Assembly: GCA_900551015.1 (NCBI GenBank) | Contig: URUI01000022.1 | Coordinates: forward strand, 1-28,610 | Direction: 5' to 3' | From: an uncultured Collinsella sp. | GTDB taxonomy: Bacteria > Actinomycetota > Coriobacteriia > Coriobacteriales > Coriobacteriaceae | Length of the DNA stretch: 28,610 nucleotides | Shown: positions 1 through 6,654 of the stretch, in pieces | How the letters are laid out: the number at the start of each line of letters is the position of its first letter | Position numbering within the stretch: the first letter of the stretch is position 1 | Program-made: the position numbers and the translations under genes | Notes under the pieces: model-generated | Databases searched by the model: none | What the model was told of the DNA's origin: nothing | Seen by the model: only the letters and a program-made list of their open reading frames with translations

Positions 1-529
1 GCCATGACAGCGGCGGAAATCCGGGGAACTGAGACGCTTCCGCCGAAAACTGCATCACCAGATCGATGCCGCCATTGGCAACATCGCGGTCGAGCAGCAC
101 AACAGGTAGGCGTCCCGCGGCCGCGGCGATTGCTTTGTCGTTGCCGCCGCAGGTGTTGACGATCAGGCCGTCCACGCCGGCATCTATAAGCCTGGTGAGC
201 GATTCGGCCTCCTTGACGGGGTCGTTGCCACTAATGGCCGTCATGAGCGAGCAGCCGCGCGTGGCGGCGCTGGCGGAAAGACCCTCGAGCATGGCGCTCG
301 AGAACGGGCTGGCGATGTCTGCCAAGATTACGCCGATGAGGTTGGTGCGCGAGCTGCGCAGATTGCGCGCGGCGGCACGCGGGCGATAGCCGGTGCGCTC
401 GATAACCGCCGCGATGCGGGCGCGGGTTTCCTCGGTCATCTGCCCGGGGCGGTTATTGAGGTAGCGCGAAACCGTGGCCGGGCTCACGCCCGCCTCGGCG
501 GCAATGTCCTTGATTCTCATCTGCGCCAT
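1..529 (-). CDS. LacI-family transcriptional regulator, 3' end outside window
   Basis: Reading from 529 leftwards gives 176 codons with no stop. Residues 4-50 are a LacI-type helix-turn-helix (IKDIAAEAGVSPATVSRYLN) with the hinge region following, and then the first half of a periplasmic-binding-protein-like effector domain (NLIGVILADIASPFSSAML, VDGLIVNTCGG, LPVVLLDRDVANGG). It should bind an operator as a dimer and respond to a sugar or related ligand; the ligand cannot be told. The start is uncertain: ATG at 529 or 520, or an in-frame ATG at 541; the upstream G-rich stretch is a weak ribosome site. The last residues before the edge (after IDLVM) do not look like the usual continuation of the family and coincide with an inverted repeat at 12-45, so the gene may be interrupted there. 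Family is sure; intactness is not. Confidence 0.85.
   Translation of the reverse strand, partial: MAQMRIKDIAAEAGVSPATVSRYLNNRPGQMTEETRARIAAVIERTGYRPRAAARNLRSSRTNLIGVILADIASPFSSAMLEGLSASAATRGCSLMTAISGNDPVKEAESLTRLIDAGVDGLIVNTCGGNDKAIAAAAGRLPVVLLDRDVANGGIDLVMQFSAEASQFPGFPPLSW
12..45. repeat. Short inverted repeat inside the LacI 3' part
   Basis: GGCGGAA at 12-18 pairs with TTCCGCC at 39-45 around a 20-nt loop. It resembles the TTTCCG/CGGAAA hairpins at 16950-17160. Seen directly; its meaning is inferred. Confidence 0.4.
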
Positions 530-650
530 AGCGCACCCCATTTCCCCATTGTCGGCAGCCTGAGCCATTTTAGGCATTTATACGGACTGCCTACGCCACC
601 AGAGCCGCAGAACGATCTTAATTTCACCGCAGCAAATAAAGGGGGGCGAG

Positions 651-1343
651 TTAGATGGCCGAGTCTTTGGACAGCTCAAAGTAGTCGGGATGCAAGGCGA
701 TAACCGGACCCTGCTCCTCGGGCATCAGGTGCAAGTGCGTCTCTGCCAGGTAGCTCGCCGTGTCGGTATCGCCCCTCTTAATGGCCTCGAGAATCCGACG
801 ATGTTGTCGACGAATCGGCTCCCAATCCAGATCCTGCGACACCATACGCAACCAGTTGTATCGCTCAAAATGCGTGTTGACGCTCTTCATCCAATCCCAC
901 AGCATGTGACGACCGGCAATCTCAAAACACGTCTCATGAAACAGGTTATCCAAGTCGAAAAAGCGACGCGTCTCGCTATGGTCGAGCGACTCGGACTCGG
1001 CAAGAATCTGCTCGAGCCGATGCTTTTGCTCGGACGTGGCAGCCGAACAACATTTAATGAGTACGCTTCTTTCGAGTTTCTCGCGCAAGAAACAGGCATT
1101 CTCGGCGTGTTCCATGCTGATCTTAGAGACGTAGGTGCCGCTCTTGGGACGCGTTTCCACCAGCTCTTGCTCGCGCAGGCGCACAAAGGACTCGCGAATT
1201 GGCGTGCGCCCGATCCCCGTCTCCTTTTCCAGACCAATCGCCGAAAGGCGCGTGCCGGGCCTGAGCTCGGCATAGATGATCTTAGAGCGCAGTGCGTTGT
1301 ATGCCTGATCTTGCAGGCTCTGATAATGCTGGTGCTGTTCCAT
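651..1343 (-). CDS. GntR-family (FadR/FCD subfamily) transcriptional regulator
   Basis: The protein has 230 residues from ATG 1343. The N-terminal winged helix (about residues 10-75) contains LRPGTRLSAIGLEKETGIGR and TPIRESFVRLREQELVETR, the GntR signature. Residues 85-215 form an all-helical FCD effector domain with the expected metal-ligand positions (DLDNLFHETCFEIAG, IRRQHRRILEAIKRGD, YLAETHLH). Such proteins are ligand-responsive repressors or activators, often of organic acid or sugar acid catabolism; no target operon adjoins it, so the ligand is unknown. A GTG start at 1385 would add 14 residues, but ATG 1343 is preceded by GAGGG and fits the family start better. It lies 121 nt upstream of the LacI gene on the same strand. 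Length is normal for the family. Confidence 0.88.
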   Translation of the reverse strand: MEQHQHYQSLQDQAYNALRSKIIYAELRPGTRLSAIGLEKETGIGRTPIRESFVRLREQELVETRPKSGTYVSKISMEHAENACFLREKLERSVLIKCCSAATSEQKHRLEQILAESESLDHSETRRFFDLDNLFHETCFEIAGRHMLWDWMKSVNTHFERYNWLRMVSQDLDWEPIRRQHRRILEAIKRGDTDTASYLAETHLHLMPEEQGPVIALHPDYFELSKDSAI

Positions 1344-1406
1344 AAAGCCCTCGGATGAAGCCCACGGTTTGTCGAATATCACCACGTAATACTATCGCAT
1401 CGACAC

Positions 1407-1446
1407 GCCCCAGCTCCCAATCAGTCTTTTTGGGACGGGGCTCTTT
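1407..1446. other. Hairpin followed by a T-rich tail
   Basis: GCCCC (1407-1411) and TCCCAA (1415-1420) pair with TTGGGA (1430-1435) and GGGGC (1437-1441), followed on the plus strand by TCTTTT. It has the form of a plus-strand intrinsic terminator, but no plus-strand gene precedes it. On the minus strand it lies in the leader region upstream of the GntR gene. Confidence 0.4.
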
Positions 1447-1478
1447 TAGCTACCCTGGCCCGCAGATCGGCCCCCCTT

Positions 1479-1637
1479 GCCACAAAAGTGGCCCATCTAC
1501 TACGTTAACACGGATAGCCTCGGCCATACCGAAAACCGTGAAACAAAACCGCAGGTAGATAGCTTGTCGATTTTCGAAAAAACCGACTATGGTTGACCCC
1601 TGCGGCTTAAACGTAGTAGATAGGCCCTTTTCGTGGC
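1479..1637. repeat. Structured intergenic element bounded by 28-nt inverted repeats
   Basis: The arm at 1479-1506 and the arm at 1610-1637 are reverse complements at about 23 of 28 positions, ending in the shared ATCTACTACGTT. Inside are two more paired segments: CACGG (1509-1513) with CCGTG (1536-1540), and CCGCAGG (1549-1555) with CCTGCGG (1599-1605), the latter enclosing GTCG (1566-1569)/CGAC (1583-1586). The fold is a closed outer stem with two side hairpins, like a folded RNA or a small non-coding mobile element. It lies in the 540-nt gap between the GntR and AlbA_2 genes. Confidence 0.55.
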
Positions 1638-1752
1638 GCAGCACTACTGCACCCCAAATTGGCACCCCGAGCCTGTTATAAGTTGCCGTGAAATACGGAC
1701 GGTTGATAATCAAGGGTTGAAAATCAAGGCGCGCTATACGGCTTGCTATATC

Positions 1753-1792
1753 TCACTATACTTTGCTGTACGTCGCTGTACTTTGCTTTAAC
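1753..1792. repeat. Two degenerate 20-nt direct repeats
   Basis: CACTATACTTTGCTGTACGT at 1753-1772 is followed directly by CGCTGTACTTTGCTTTAACT, identical at about 14 of 20 positions. A weaker related stretch (GCTATACGG, GCTATATCT) precedes them. This could be a stack of protein-binding sites or low-complexity drift. Confidence 0.35.
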
Positions 1793-1832
1793 TTGACAAT
1801 AATCGGCCCGTTACCATCCGGGATATAACGGA

Positions 1833-1856
1833 CCCCAAGCCAACGCTGGCTTGGGG
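1833..1856 (-). terminator. Hairpin downstream of the AlbA_2 regulator
   Basis: CCCCAAGCCA (1833-1842) pairs perfectly with TGGCTTGGGG (1847-1856) around the loop ACGC. It lies 28 nt past the stop of the minus-strand gene ending at 1884. There is no strong T tract, so it may be a weak or factor-assisted terminator. Confidence 0.6.
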
Positions 1857-1883
1857 CCCGTCTTGTACCATGGCTCTTTTGGA

Positions 1884-3137
1884 CTATGAGCGCTCGTATT
1901 TCGTGGCCCGCCCGGTTCCCTGCCTTACGATTGCATTCCGTTCAAGCAGAGATTCGAGTGCCGCCAACGTCCGCATGCGGCTCAGCCCCGTCTGTTTTTC
2001 AATCTCGCTTCGCGACATAATTCGCCCGCCCGACAAGGCCTTGAGAACCTGGACCTCTTCCTCGGACCCTTCAAAGGCATCGGTAACGGGCAATGTGACG
2101 GCCACCATGCCGCCGCGAACATCAAAAATTGGTTGATTGATCGAATCACGATAGGCACGTCTAATGCGCGCGATTCCCGTACCAAATTTCTCGATGTAAT
2201 CCAGCTTTAAGAAGGCCTCTGCAACGATGGGGTTTCTGAGCACGGATATCTGCCCATACAGGTATTGTTCCGTCGTCAACCCGGCGGGCAGCGATCCAGG
2301 GGAGGTCACAACGACACGATCATCGTACAGGGCAATTTGAACGTTCGCTCGAACGTCCCACGTCCGATGCACCAAAGCGTTTGCAACAGCTTCGCGGAAT
2401 GCCTCAAGAGGAATTCGATCGGTTTGGACGCGCTCCATCCCTTCGATACGCTCATAACGGTAGTAGCGTGCAAACATAGCCACCGCCCTGTCCGCCTGCT
2501 CAATTGCGGATACATTTGTCGCCGCCTCGCGATCCAAGATCACATCCTCGGTATCGCCAAAACGGACGCAGTCGATGCCTGGAAAATCATTCTTATCCGC
2601 TAAAATCGCCGCGGCATTGGTATAGCCATCCTTGCCGAGCAAGCGGAGCGTACGCATGATATCCGGCGTTAGCTCGGAAATGCCGAGGTGTTCAACACAC
2701 TTATGCTCGAGCGTATGAAAGCCCAAGTCCTGGCGAGCCGACGTGAGCGCGTCGAACGTCACGTTGCTGCCTTCGAGCGTCAGCCTGCCATACTCAAACC
2801 GGTCGACCTCCACCGTTGCCGAATCGTTTCGTCTGTAGGCCTTTCCCTTGCTTCGATAGGGTTTGTCCTGTCCCTCATAAACCGTAAGGATTACGGTCCC
2901 GTGTTTCTCATCGGACTCGAGCGTGTAACGGGGAGCGGGATCCAAGCTGTCATTAATCATGTTCTCAATGCGGAGACACTCTGCGACCGGATCTGCAAGG
3001 CCGACAGCCACGCCCTCGTCATCAACGCCAAACTCAATCTTGCCCGTCCCGTAGTTTGCATAGGCGCTCACCGTTTTAAGAAACGTCGGCGTAACGCTTT
3101 CCTTGTATTCGACTGTAGGGCTCTCTCTAACAACCAT
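1884..3137 (-). CDS. AlbA_2 (Schlafen-type) / HATPase_c_4 / HTH regulator
   Basis: This 417-residue protein belongs to the family of predicted regulators grouped as COG2865. Domain order: an AlbA_2 (divergent AAA_4, Schlafen-like) domain at about 5-115 (VEYKES, NYGTGKIEFGVDDEG, YRRNDSAT); a HATPase_c_4-like domain at about 230-340 (EAFREAVANALVHRTW, VVTSPGSLPAGLT, KFGTGIARIRRAY); and a C-terminal winged helix (SRSEIEKQTGLSRMRTLAAL). I chose ATG 3137 because GAGGGGG lies 8 nt before it; ATG 3164 has no such site. A TATAAT box at 3175-3180 sits just upstream, embedded in repeated palindromes at 3181-3308, which suggests self-regulation. Biological role of the family is poorly known; some members are linked to stress or defence. 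It stands alone between hairpins. Confidence 0.85.
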   Translation of the reverse strand: MVVRESPTVEYKESVTPTFLKTVSAYANYGTGKIEFGVDDEGVAVGLADPVAECLRIENMINDSLDPAPRYTLESDEKHGTVILTVYEGQDKPYRSKGKAYRRNDSATVEVDRFEYGRLTLEGSNVTFDALTSARQDLGFHTLEHKCVEHLGISELTPDIMRTLRLLGKDGYTNAAAILADKNDFPGIDCVRFGDTEDVILDREAATNVSAIEQADRAVAMFARYYRYERIEGMERVQTDRIPLEAFREAVANALVHRTWDVRANVQIALYDDRVVVTSPGSLPAGLTTEQYLYGQISVLRNPIVAEAFLKLDYIEKFGTGIARIRRAYRDSINQPIFDVRGGMVAVTLPVTDAFEGSEEEVQVLKALSGGRIMSRSEIEKQTGLSRMRTLAALESLLERNAIVRQGTGRATKYERS

Positions 3138-3174
3138 ATGCACAACCCCCTCGTTTCGTACCATTCATAACCGT

Positions 3175-3206
3175 ATTATAAGACGAAAACCGTTTGCGTA
3201 CTGATT
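3175..3206 (-). promoter_or_regulatory. Promoter of the AlbA_2 regulator
   Basis: On the minus strand TATAAT occupies 3175-3180, 37 nt before the chosen ATG. The first 21-bp palindrome (3181-3201) fills the region where the spacer and -35 element would be; no clear TTGACA is present. Binding there would be expected to block or remodel the promoter. Confidence 0.6.
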
Positions 3207-3308
3207 TATATAAGACGCAAACTGTTTTCGTCTTGATTTGCGTACGGAATTAAGACGCATAATTTCGCTTTCGTATGGCTCAATACCGGACGCAGACTGT
3301 TTTCGTCT
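3181..3308. promoter_or_regulatory. Array of 21-bp palindromic operator-like sites
   Basis: Three good sites and one weak site share the pattern AGACGMAAACNGTTTKCGTCT: 3181-3201 (AGACGAAAACCGTTTGCGTA plus C), 3213-3233 (ending GTTTTCGTCT), 3253-3273 (degenerate) and 3288-3308 (GGACGCAGACTGTTTTCGTC plus T). Centres are 32, 40 and 35 bp apart, close to whole helical turns. Further half-sites (AGACGTATTG on the minus strand) follow. The array ends at the terminator hairpin at 3334. The simplest reading is that the adjacent HTH regulator binds it. Confidence 0.65.
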
Positions 3309-3333
3309 GTCAATACGTCTGAAATCCAAACGA

Positions 3334-3369
3334 AAAGAGCCCCGAGCTCGTATGAACTCGGGGCTCTTT
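3334..3369. terminator. Bidirectional-type hairpin, 13-bp perfect stem
   Basis: AAAGAGCCCCGAG (3334-3346) pairs perfectly with CTCGGGGCTCTTT (3357-3369) around a 10-nt loop. A-run before and T-run after make it usable in both directions. It separates the operator array from the GntR remnant. Confidence 0.7.
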
Positions 3370-3386
3370 GTGCCGCACATCTATGA

Positions 3387-3666
3387 GAGGAAAAATTCGA
3401 TGCGTACGGGCGCTACCCCATGAAGCCGCCCTGGGATGGCGGCAACCTCGCCGTTACCCGTCTGATGGGTGTGCTCAAGGCATCCGTTCCCCTCTTTATC
3501 GACGTAACGGGCAAAAAAGTTCGTCGAGGAGACCATCCGCACGCACCACGGTGTGGCCGACGCCATTGAGACGCGCAACCCCACCGCCGCTCACGATGCG
3601 ATGTATCTGCACCTGGTCTACAACCGCAATATGATTGCGGAAGGCACACAAACAAAAGGCATTTAA
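3387..3666 (+). pseudogene. Remnant of a GntR/FCD regulator with a frameshift
   Basis: Two plus-strand frames together encode the end of an FCD effector domain. Frame one (3387-3518) gives DGGNLAVTRLMGVLKASV and PLFIDVTGK. After a run of six A (3513-3518) the reading shifts by one base and continues as KFVEETIRTHHGVADAIETR, then NPTAAHDAMYLHLVYNRNMI, to a stop at 3664-3666. The second piece matches the last two helices of FadR-type regulators (H..I..AI..RN..AA..AM..H). The N-terminal winged helix is missing, and a stop (3384-3386) closes the frame upstream. It is therefore a 5'-truncated, frameshifted gene relic. A homopolymer sequencing error could explain the shift but not the missing N terminus. 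Confidence 0.65.
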
Positions 3667-3685
3667 GGCTCGACAATAATCTTTC

Positions 3686-3726
3686 TTTGATAAAACGCAG
3701 GCAGCGAGCGCTTGCGTTTTATCAAA
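3686..3726. repeat. 14-bp perfect inverted repeat
   Basis: TTTGATAAAACGCA (3686-3699) pairs with TGCGTTTTATCAAA (3713-3726). It lies between the GntR remnant and the convergent oxidoreductase gene, so it could end transcription from either side. Confidence 0.55.
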
Positions 3727-3734
3727 TGGTGCAA

Positions 3735-3783
3735 TGGGGTCAGGTTTACATGCATCAACTTAGCGCAAAGTAACCTGGCCCCC
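3735..3783. repeat. Imperfect inverted repeat with GGGGTCAGGTTTA motif
   Basis: GGGGTCAGGTTTAC (3736-3749) pairs imperfectly with GTAACCTGGCCCC (3770-3783). The motif resembles REP-like sequences found in many bacteria. It is 18 nt from the oxidoreductase stop. Confidence 0.4.
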
Positions 3784-3800
3784 ATGCGCCAAGGGGTTGA

Positions 3801-5750
3801 CTAGAGTTCGCAGGCGATCTTGTAGCCATCGCCGATAGCGTCGCGGATGTTGCCGCACTTGTTGGCATCGCCCAGCACGTGGGTGGCAACACCGGCTGCA
3901 GCCAGGTCGTCAGCCAGCTTGGTATTGGGACGATAGCCCATGGCAAGCACCAGTGTATCGGCACCGGTGATGGTGTGGACCTCGCCGTCCTTCTCGTAAC
4001 TGATGGTGTCCTCGGTGATCTCGGTCACCTTGGCCTCGGTCAGCACGTGAACACCCTTGGAGAGCATGCGCGTGATGAGCACCGCGCGACCGGCACCGCC
4101 CTCGTTGGCGGCAAGCGTCTTGGTCATCTCGATGACGGTGACATCGCGGTTGGCCGGCGACAGGTCGTTGACCAGCGGGGCCAGGTAGTCGGCCGTCTCG
4201 CAACCGACGGTTCCGCCGCCGACGATGACAATCTTCTTGCCCGGGAAAGCCTTGCCGCCCAGCAGGTCATCGGCCGTCATAACTTGCTTAAAGCCCTGCA
4301 TAAAGGCTGGAGCAATGGGCTCGGCGCCATAAGCCAGGACAACCTCGTAGCCCGCGTAGTCGCGCTGAATGTCCTCGGCCGAAAGCTCGGTACCAAAGAC
4401 GCACGCGACGCCGGCCTCGGCCAGGCGACGATACTGATACTTGATCACGCGGGTGAGCTCCTGCTTTGCCGGCGGAACGGCCGCGATGCGCATCTCGCCG
4501 CCCGGCTCGTCCTGCTTATCCACGAGCACCACGTTGTGGCCGCGCTTGGCGGCAATATAGGCCGCCTCCATGCCCGCGGGACCGGCACCCACAACGAGCA
4601 CGTTCTTGGCCTCGGCGGCAGGCTCGTAACCGGCCTCGTCGCGCTCCACGTCCGGGTTGACGGTGCAGGAGATGCGCTTGCCAAACATGATGCCGTTCAG
4701 GCAGCGCAGGCAGCCGATGCAGGGACGGATCTCGTCGGCGTTGCCGGCAGCCGCTTTGTTGCAGAACTCGGCATCGCACAGATTGGCACGGCCCATCATG
4801 CAGATGTCGGCGGCGCCGTCCTCGATCAGCTCCTCGGCAATCCATGCCTCGTTGATGCGGCCGACCGTGGCAACGGGAATGTTCACATGCTTTTTGATCT
4901 CGCGCGAGCAGGCAGCGTGCGAGGCCTGCTGCGTGCCGGCAGCGGGAATTGCAGAGCCGCGCTTGATGGTGGTGCCGCCCGACACATGGATCATGTCGAC
5001 GCCGGCCTTCTCCAGGCGGCGCGAGACGTAGATCATGTCGTTGAGGGTCAAGCCGCCATCGGTGTACTCGTCACCCGAGATGCGGACGTCGATAATGAAG
5101 TCCTTGCCACAGCGCTCGCGGATCTCGGCGATGACCTCGAGCAAGAAGCGCATGCGGGCGTCGAGCGAGCCACCGTACTCGTCGGTACGCTTGTTATAGA
5201 GCGGGGTCAAAAAGCCGCCGAGCATGCCATGGGCGTGCGCCGCATGAACCTCGACGCCATCGACGCCGGCCTTCTGCATACGCACGGCAGCGTCGCCGAA
5301 CTGATGCGTGAGCTCGTGGATCTCGTCGATGGTGATGGGACGCGGAGCCTCGCGGGCATAGGACGGGCCCACAAAGGACGGAGCGATGAGGCGCGGGGTG
5401 CCCGGAATGTTAAAGGCCATGTAGGCGGGGTGGAAGAGCTGCGGCATGATCTTGCAGCCATACTCGTGGACGGCGGCGGCGAGCTTTTCCCAGCCAGGGA
5501 TAAACGTGTCGTCGTAGCAGCACATGTCACCCGGCAGATAGGTATAGGTAGGCTCGACCGTCACGACCTCAGTGATGATCAGGCCCACGCCGCCCTTGGC
5601 GCGGGCACGGTAATGATCGACCAAGTCGTCGGTCACATAGCCGTGATCGGCCAGGTTGGTAGACACCGGCGGCATAAAGACGCGGTTCTTGACCTCGGTC
5701 GTACCGACCTTGATCGGACTAAAGAGCATCGGGTAGGCGGATGACTCCAT
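3801..5750 (-). CDS. 2-enoate reductase-type NADH:flavin oxidoreductase (FMN, 4Fe-4S, FAD)
   Basis: The 649-residue protein has the three-part plan of 2,4-dienoyl-CoA/2-enoate reductases and BaiCD/BaiH-like enzymes. Residues 1-335 form an Old Yellow Enzyme TIM barrel for FMN (LFSPIKVGTTEVKNR, GVDGVEVHAAHAHGM, NKRTDEYGGS). Next comes a 4Fe-4S cysteine cluster (CIGCLRCLNGIMFGKRISC). Residues 385-649 carry FAD and NAD(H) Rossmann motifs (VVGAGPAGMEAA, IVGGGTVGCETA). It should move electrons from NADH via FAD, Fe-S and FMN to an activated C=C bond of an unsaturated acid, CoA ester or steroid; the substrate cannot be told. Where related enzymes have Tyr in the HGYL motif this one has Met (HGML). 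AAGGAAG precedes ATG 5750 by 5 nt. It is monocistronic, cytoplasmic. Confidence 0.9.
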   Translation of the reverse strand: MESSAYPMLFSPIKVGTTEVKNRVFMPPVSTNLADHGYVTDDLVDHYRARAKGGVGLIITEVVTVEPTYTYLPGDMCCYDDTFIPGWEKLAAAVHEYGCKIMPQLFHPAYMAFNIPGTPRLIAPSFVGPSYAREAPRPITIDEIHELTHQFGDAAVRMQKAGVDGVEVHAAHAHGMLGGFLTPLYNKRTDEYGGSLDARMRFLLEVIAEIRERCGKDFIIDVRISGDEYTDGGLTLNDMIYVSRRLEKAGVDMIHVSGGTTIKRGSAIPAAGTQQASHAACSREIKKHVNIPVATVGRINEAWIAEELIEDGAADICMMGRANLCDAEFCNKAAAGNADEIRPCIGCLRCLNGIMFGKRISCTVNPDVERDEAGYEPAAEAKNVLVVGAGPAGMEAAYIAAKRGHNVVLVDKQDEPGGEMRIAAVPPAKQELTRVIKYQYRRLAEAGVACVFGTELSAEDIQRDYAGYEVVLAYGAEPIAPAFMQGFKQVMTADDLLGGKAFPGKKIVIVGGGTVGCETADYLAPLVNDLSPANRDVTVIEMTKTLAANEGGAGRAVLITRMLSKGVHVLTEAKVTEITEDTISYEKDGEVHTITGADTLVLAMGYRPNTKLADDLAAAGVATHVLGDANKCGNIRDAIGDGYKIACEL

Positions 5751-5941
5751 GCAGGCTTCCTTTCGTTTGAGCCGCTCGGCGGCAAATTACTGACCTATCT
5801 ATCGTAGCAGCAACCGAGCGGTGCCCGAGCGCACGTGTTCCCCCGGCTTCTGCTCGGTTCACAAAACTCTAGTATACCGCCGATACTGGCACCCCTGAAC
5901 ACCGAACTTGTGTGCTTTTGCCCAGGTGGGTCATGTCCCGA

Positions 5942-6135
5942 CGTACATTTTTGGGAATATTCAGCATCGGAGTGCGCCGCGCAGCGTCCTCGACGCCCCA
6001 TTTGGTGCGCATTTTGCGCCCGATCGGCATAAATAAGTGCCTACGATGGCGAATTACGCCATCGTAGGCACTTAAAACAGCCGTTCTGCCCCTCTATCGG
6101 GACATACGTTTGCTGAATATTCCCAAAAATGTACG
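5942..6135. repeat. 194-bp element with 25-bp perfect terminal inverted repeats
   Basis: The 25 nt at 5942-5966 are the exact reverse complement of 6111-6135. Inside, CCCGAT (6019-6024) pairs with ATCGGG (6096-6101), and an 18-bp perfect hairpin occupies 6034-6051 and 6057-6074 around AATTA. The whole would fold into a long rod. There is no ORF of recognisable kind and no evident target-site duplication. It looks like a MITE or a structured RNA in the gap between the oxidoreductase promoter and the feo block; the rest of that gap (5751-5941, 6136-6224) shows nothing clear. Confidence 0.65.
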
Positions 6136-6221
6136 CCGCAAGAGGGGGCACCCTCCCTAACGACTCAAATGCGGACGGCCGGCGGCATCGAGTCCAATCG
6201 CCGCGCTCGCCCCCGAATGCA

Positions 6222-6256
6222 CAAAGCGCCCCGCGAACGGATACTCGCGAGGCGCC
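6222..6256 (-). terminator. Terminator of the feo block's small gene
   Basis: On the minus strand GCGCCTCGCGA (6255-6245) pairs with TCGCGGGGCGC (6235-6225) with a T.G exception, then TTTGT follows. It begins 23 nt after the stop of the Cys-rich gene. Confidence 0.7.
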
Positions 6257-6278
6257 TGGATGCCTGGATGTCCGGGCC

Positions 6279-6479
6279 TTATTTGATCCCGCGGCCCAAG
6301 TCTTCGGCAATTTTGTCCACGCCCTTAAGTGCGGCGCAGGTTTTTTTGTTGGAACAATGTCCCGTGCAAACGCCGCCCTGAGCGCAGTCGGCGCAGGTGC
6401 CCTTGCGATAAATGCGCACGCACACGGCGACAAACGCAATGCCGATAACAACCAGTACAACAATATCGATAGGTGCCAT
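6279..6479 (-). CDS. FeoB-associated Cys-rich membrane protein
   Basis: This 66-residue protein has one N-terminal membrane helix (residues 4-22, IDIVVLVVIGIAFVAVCV) followed by RIYRKGTCADC and a cysteine-rich tail (C..C...GGVCTGHC.....C). This is the plan of the small FeoB-associated proteins that sit beside feoB in many Firmicutes and Actinobacteria; they are thought to support ferrous iron transport at the membrane, but the mechanism is unclear. AGAGGAGG lies 6 nt before ATG 6479. It follows feoB on the same strand across a 175-nt gap that holds a terminator, so it may be read only by partial readthrough or from its own promoter. Confidence 0.85.
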   Translation of the reverse strand: MAPIDIVVLVVIGIAFVAVCVRIYRKGTCADCAQGGVCTGHCSNKKTCAALKGVDKIAEDLGRGIK

Positions 6480-6536
6480 AGCAAGCCTCCTCTAGTTAAC
6501 CGCCACTTACTTTACCCCATTCTCCACCTGCCAAAA

Positions 6537-6550
6537 AGGGACAGGTTTAT
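6537..6550. repeat. REP-like GGGACAGGTTTAT motif
   Basis: AGGGACAGGTTTAT lies between feoB and the Cys-rich gene; related strings occur at 3736 and 9765. ACCTG at 6527 and CAGGT at 6542 form a short inverted repeat around it. Confidence 0.3.
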
Positions 6551-6591
6551 TTTGGTCGGTTTTATCTGCGGAAACGTCACATCTGCCCCAC

Positions 6592-6625
6592 CAAAAAGCC
6601 CGGGGGTCGCTGGGACACCCGGGCT
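6592..6625 (-). terminator. feoB terminator
   Basis: On the minus strand AGCCCGGG (6625-6618) pairs with CCCGGGCT (6604-6597), followed by TTTTTGG. It starts 30 nt after the feoB stop. Confidence 0.8.
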
Positions 6626-6654
6626 CGTGAAAAGGGGCTAATCCTTATTCGGAC

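Noticed and set aside
1450..1713. 87-residue minus-strand frame in the GntR/AlbA_2 gap
   Set aside because: It is translated from the structured element at 1479-1637, with no ribosome site and no recognisable domain.
1790..1830. Plus-strand promoter with TTGACA at about 1794
   Set aside because: No -10 box at 16-18 nt and no plus-strand gene follows.
6129..6641. 170-residue plus-strand frame over the Cys-rich gene
   Set aside because: It is antisense to the FeoB-associated gene and its terminators; no domain recognised.
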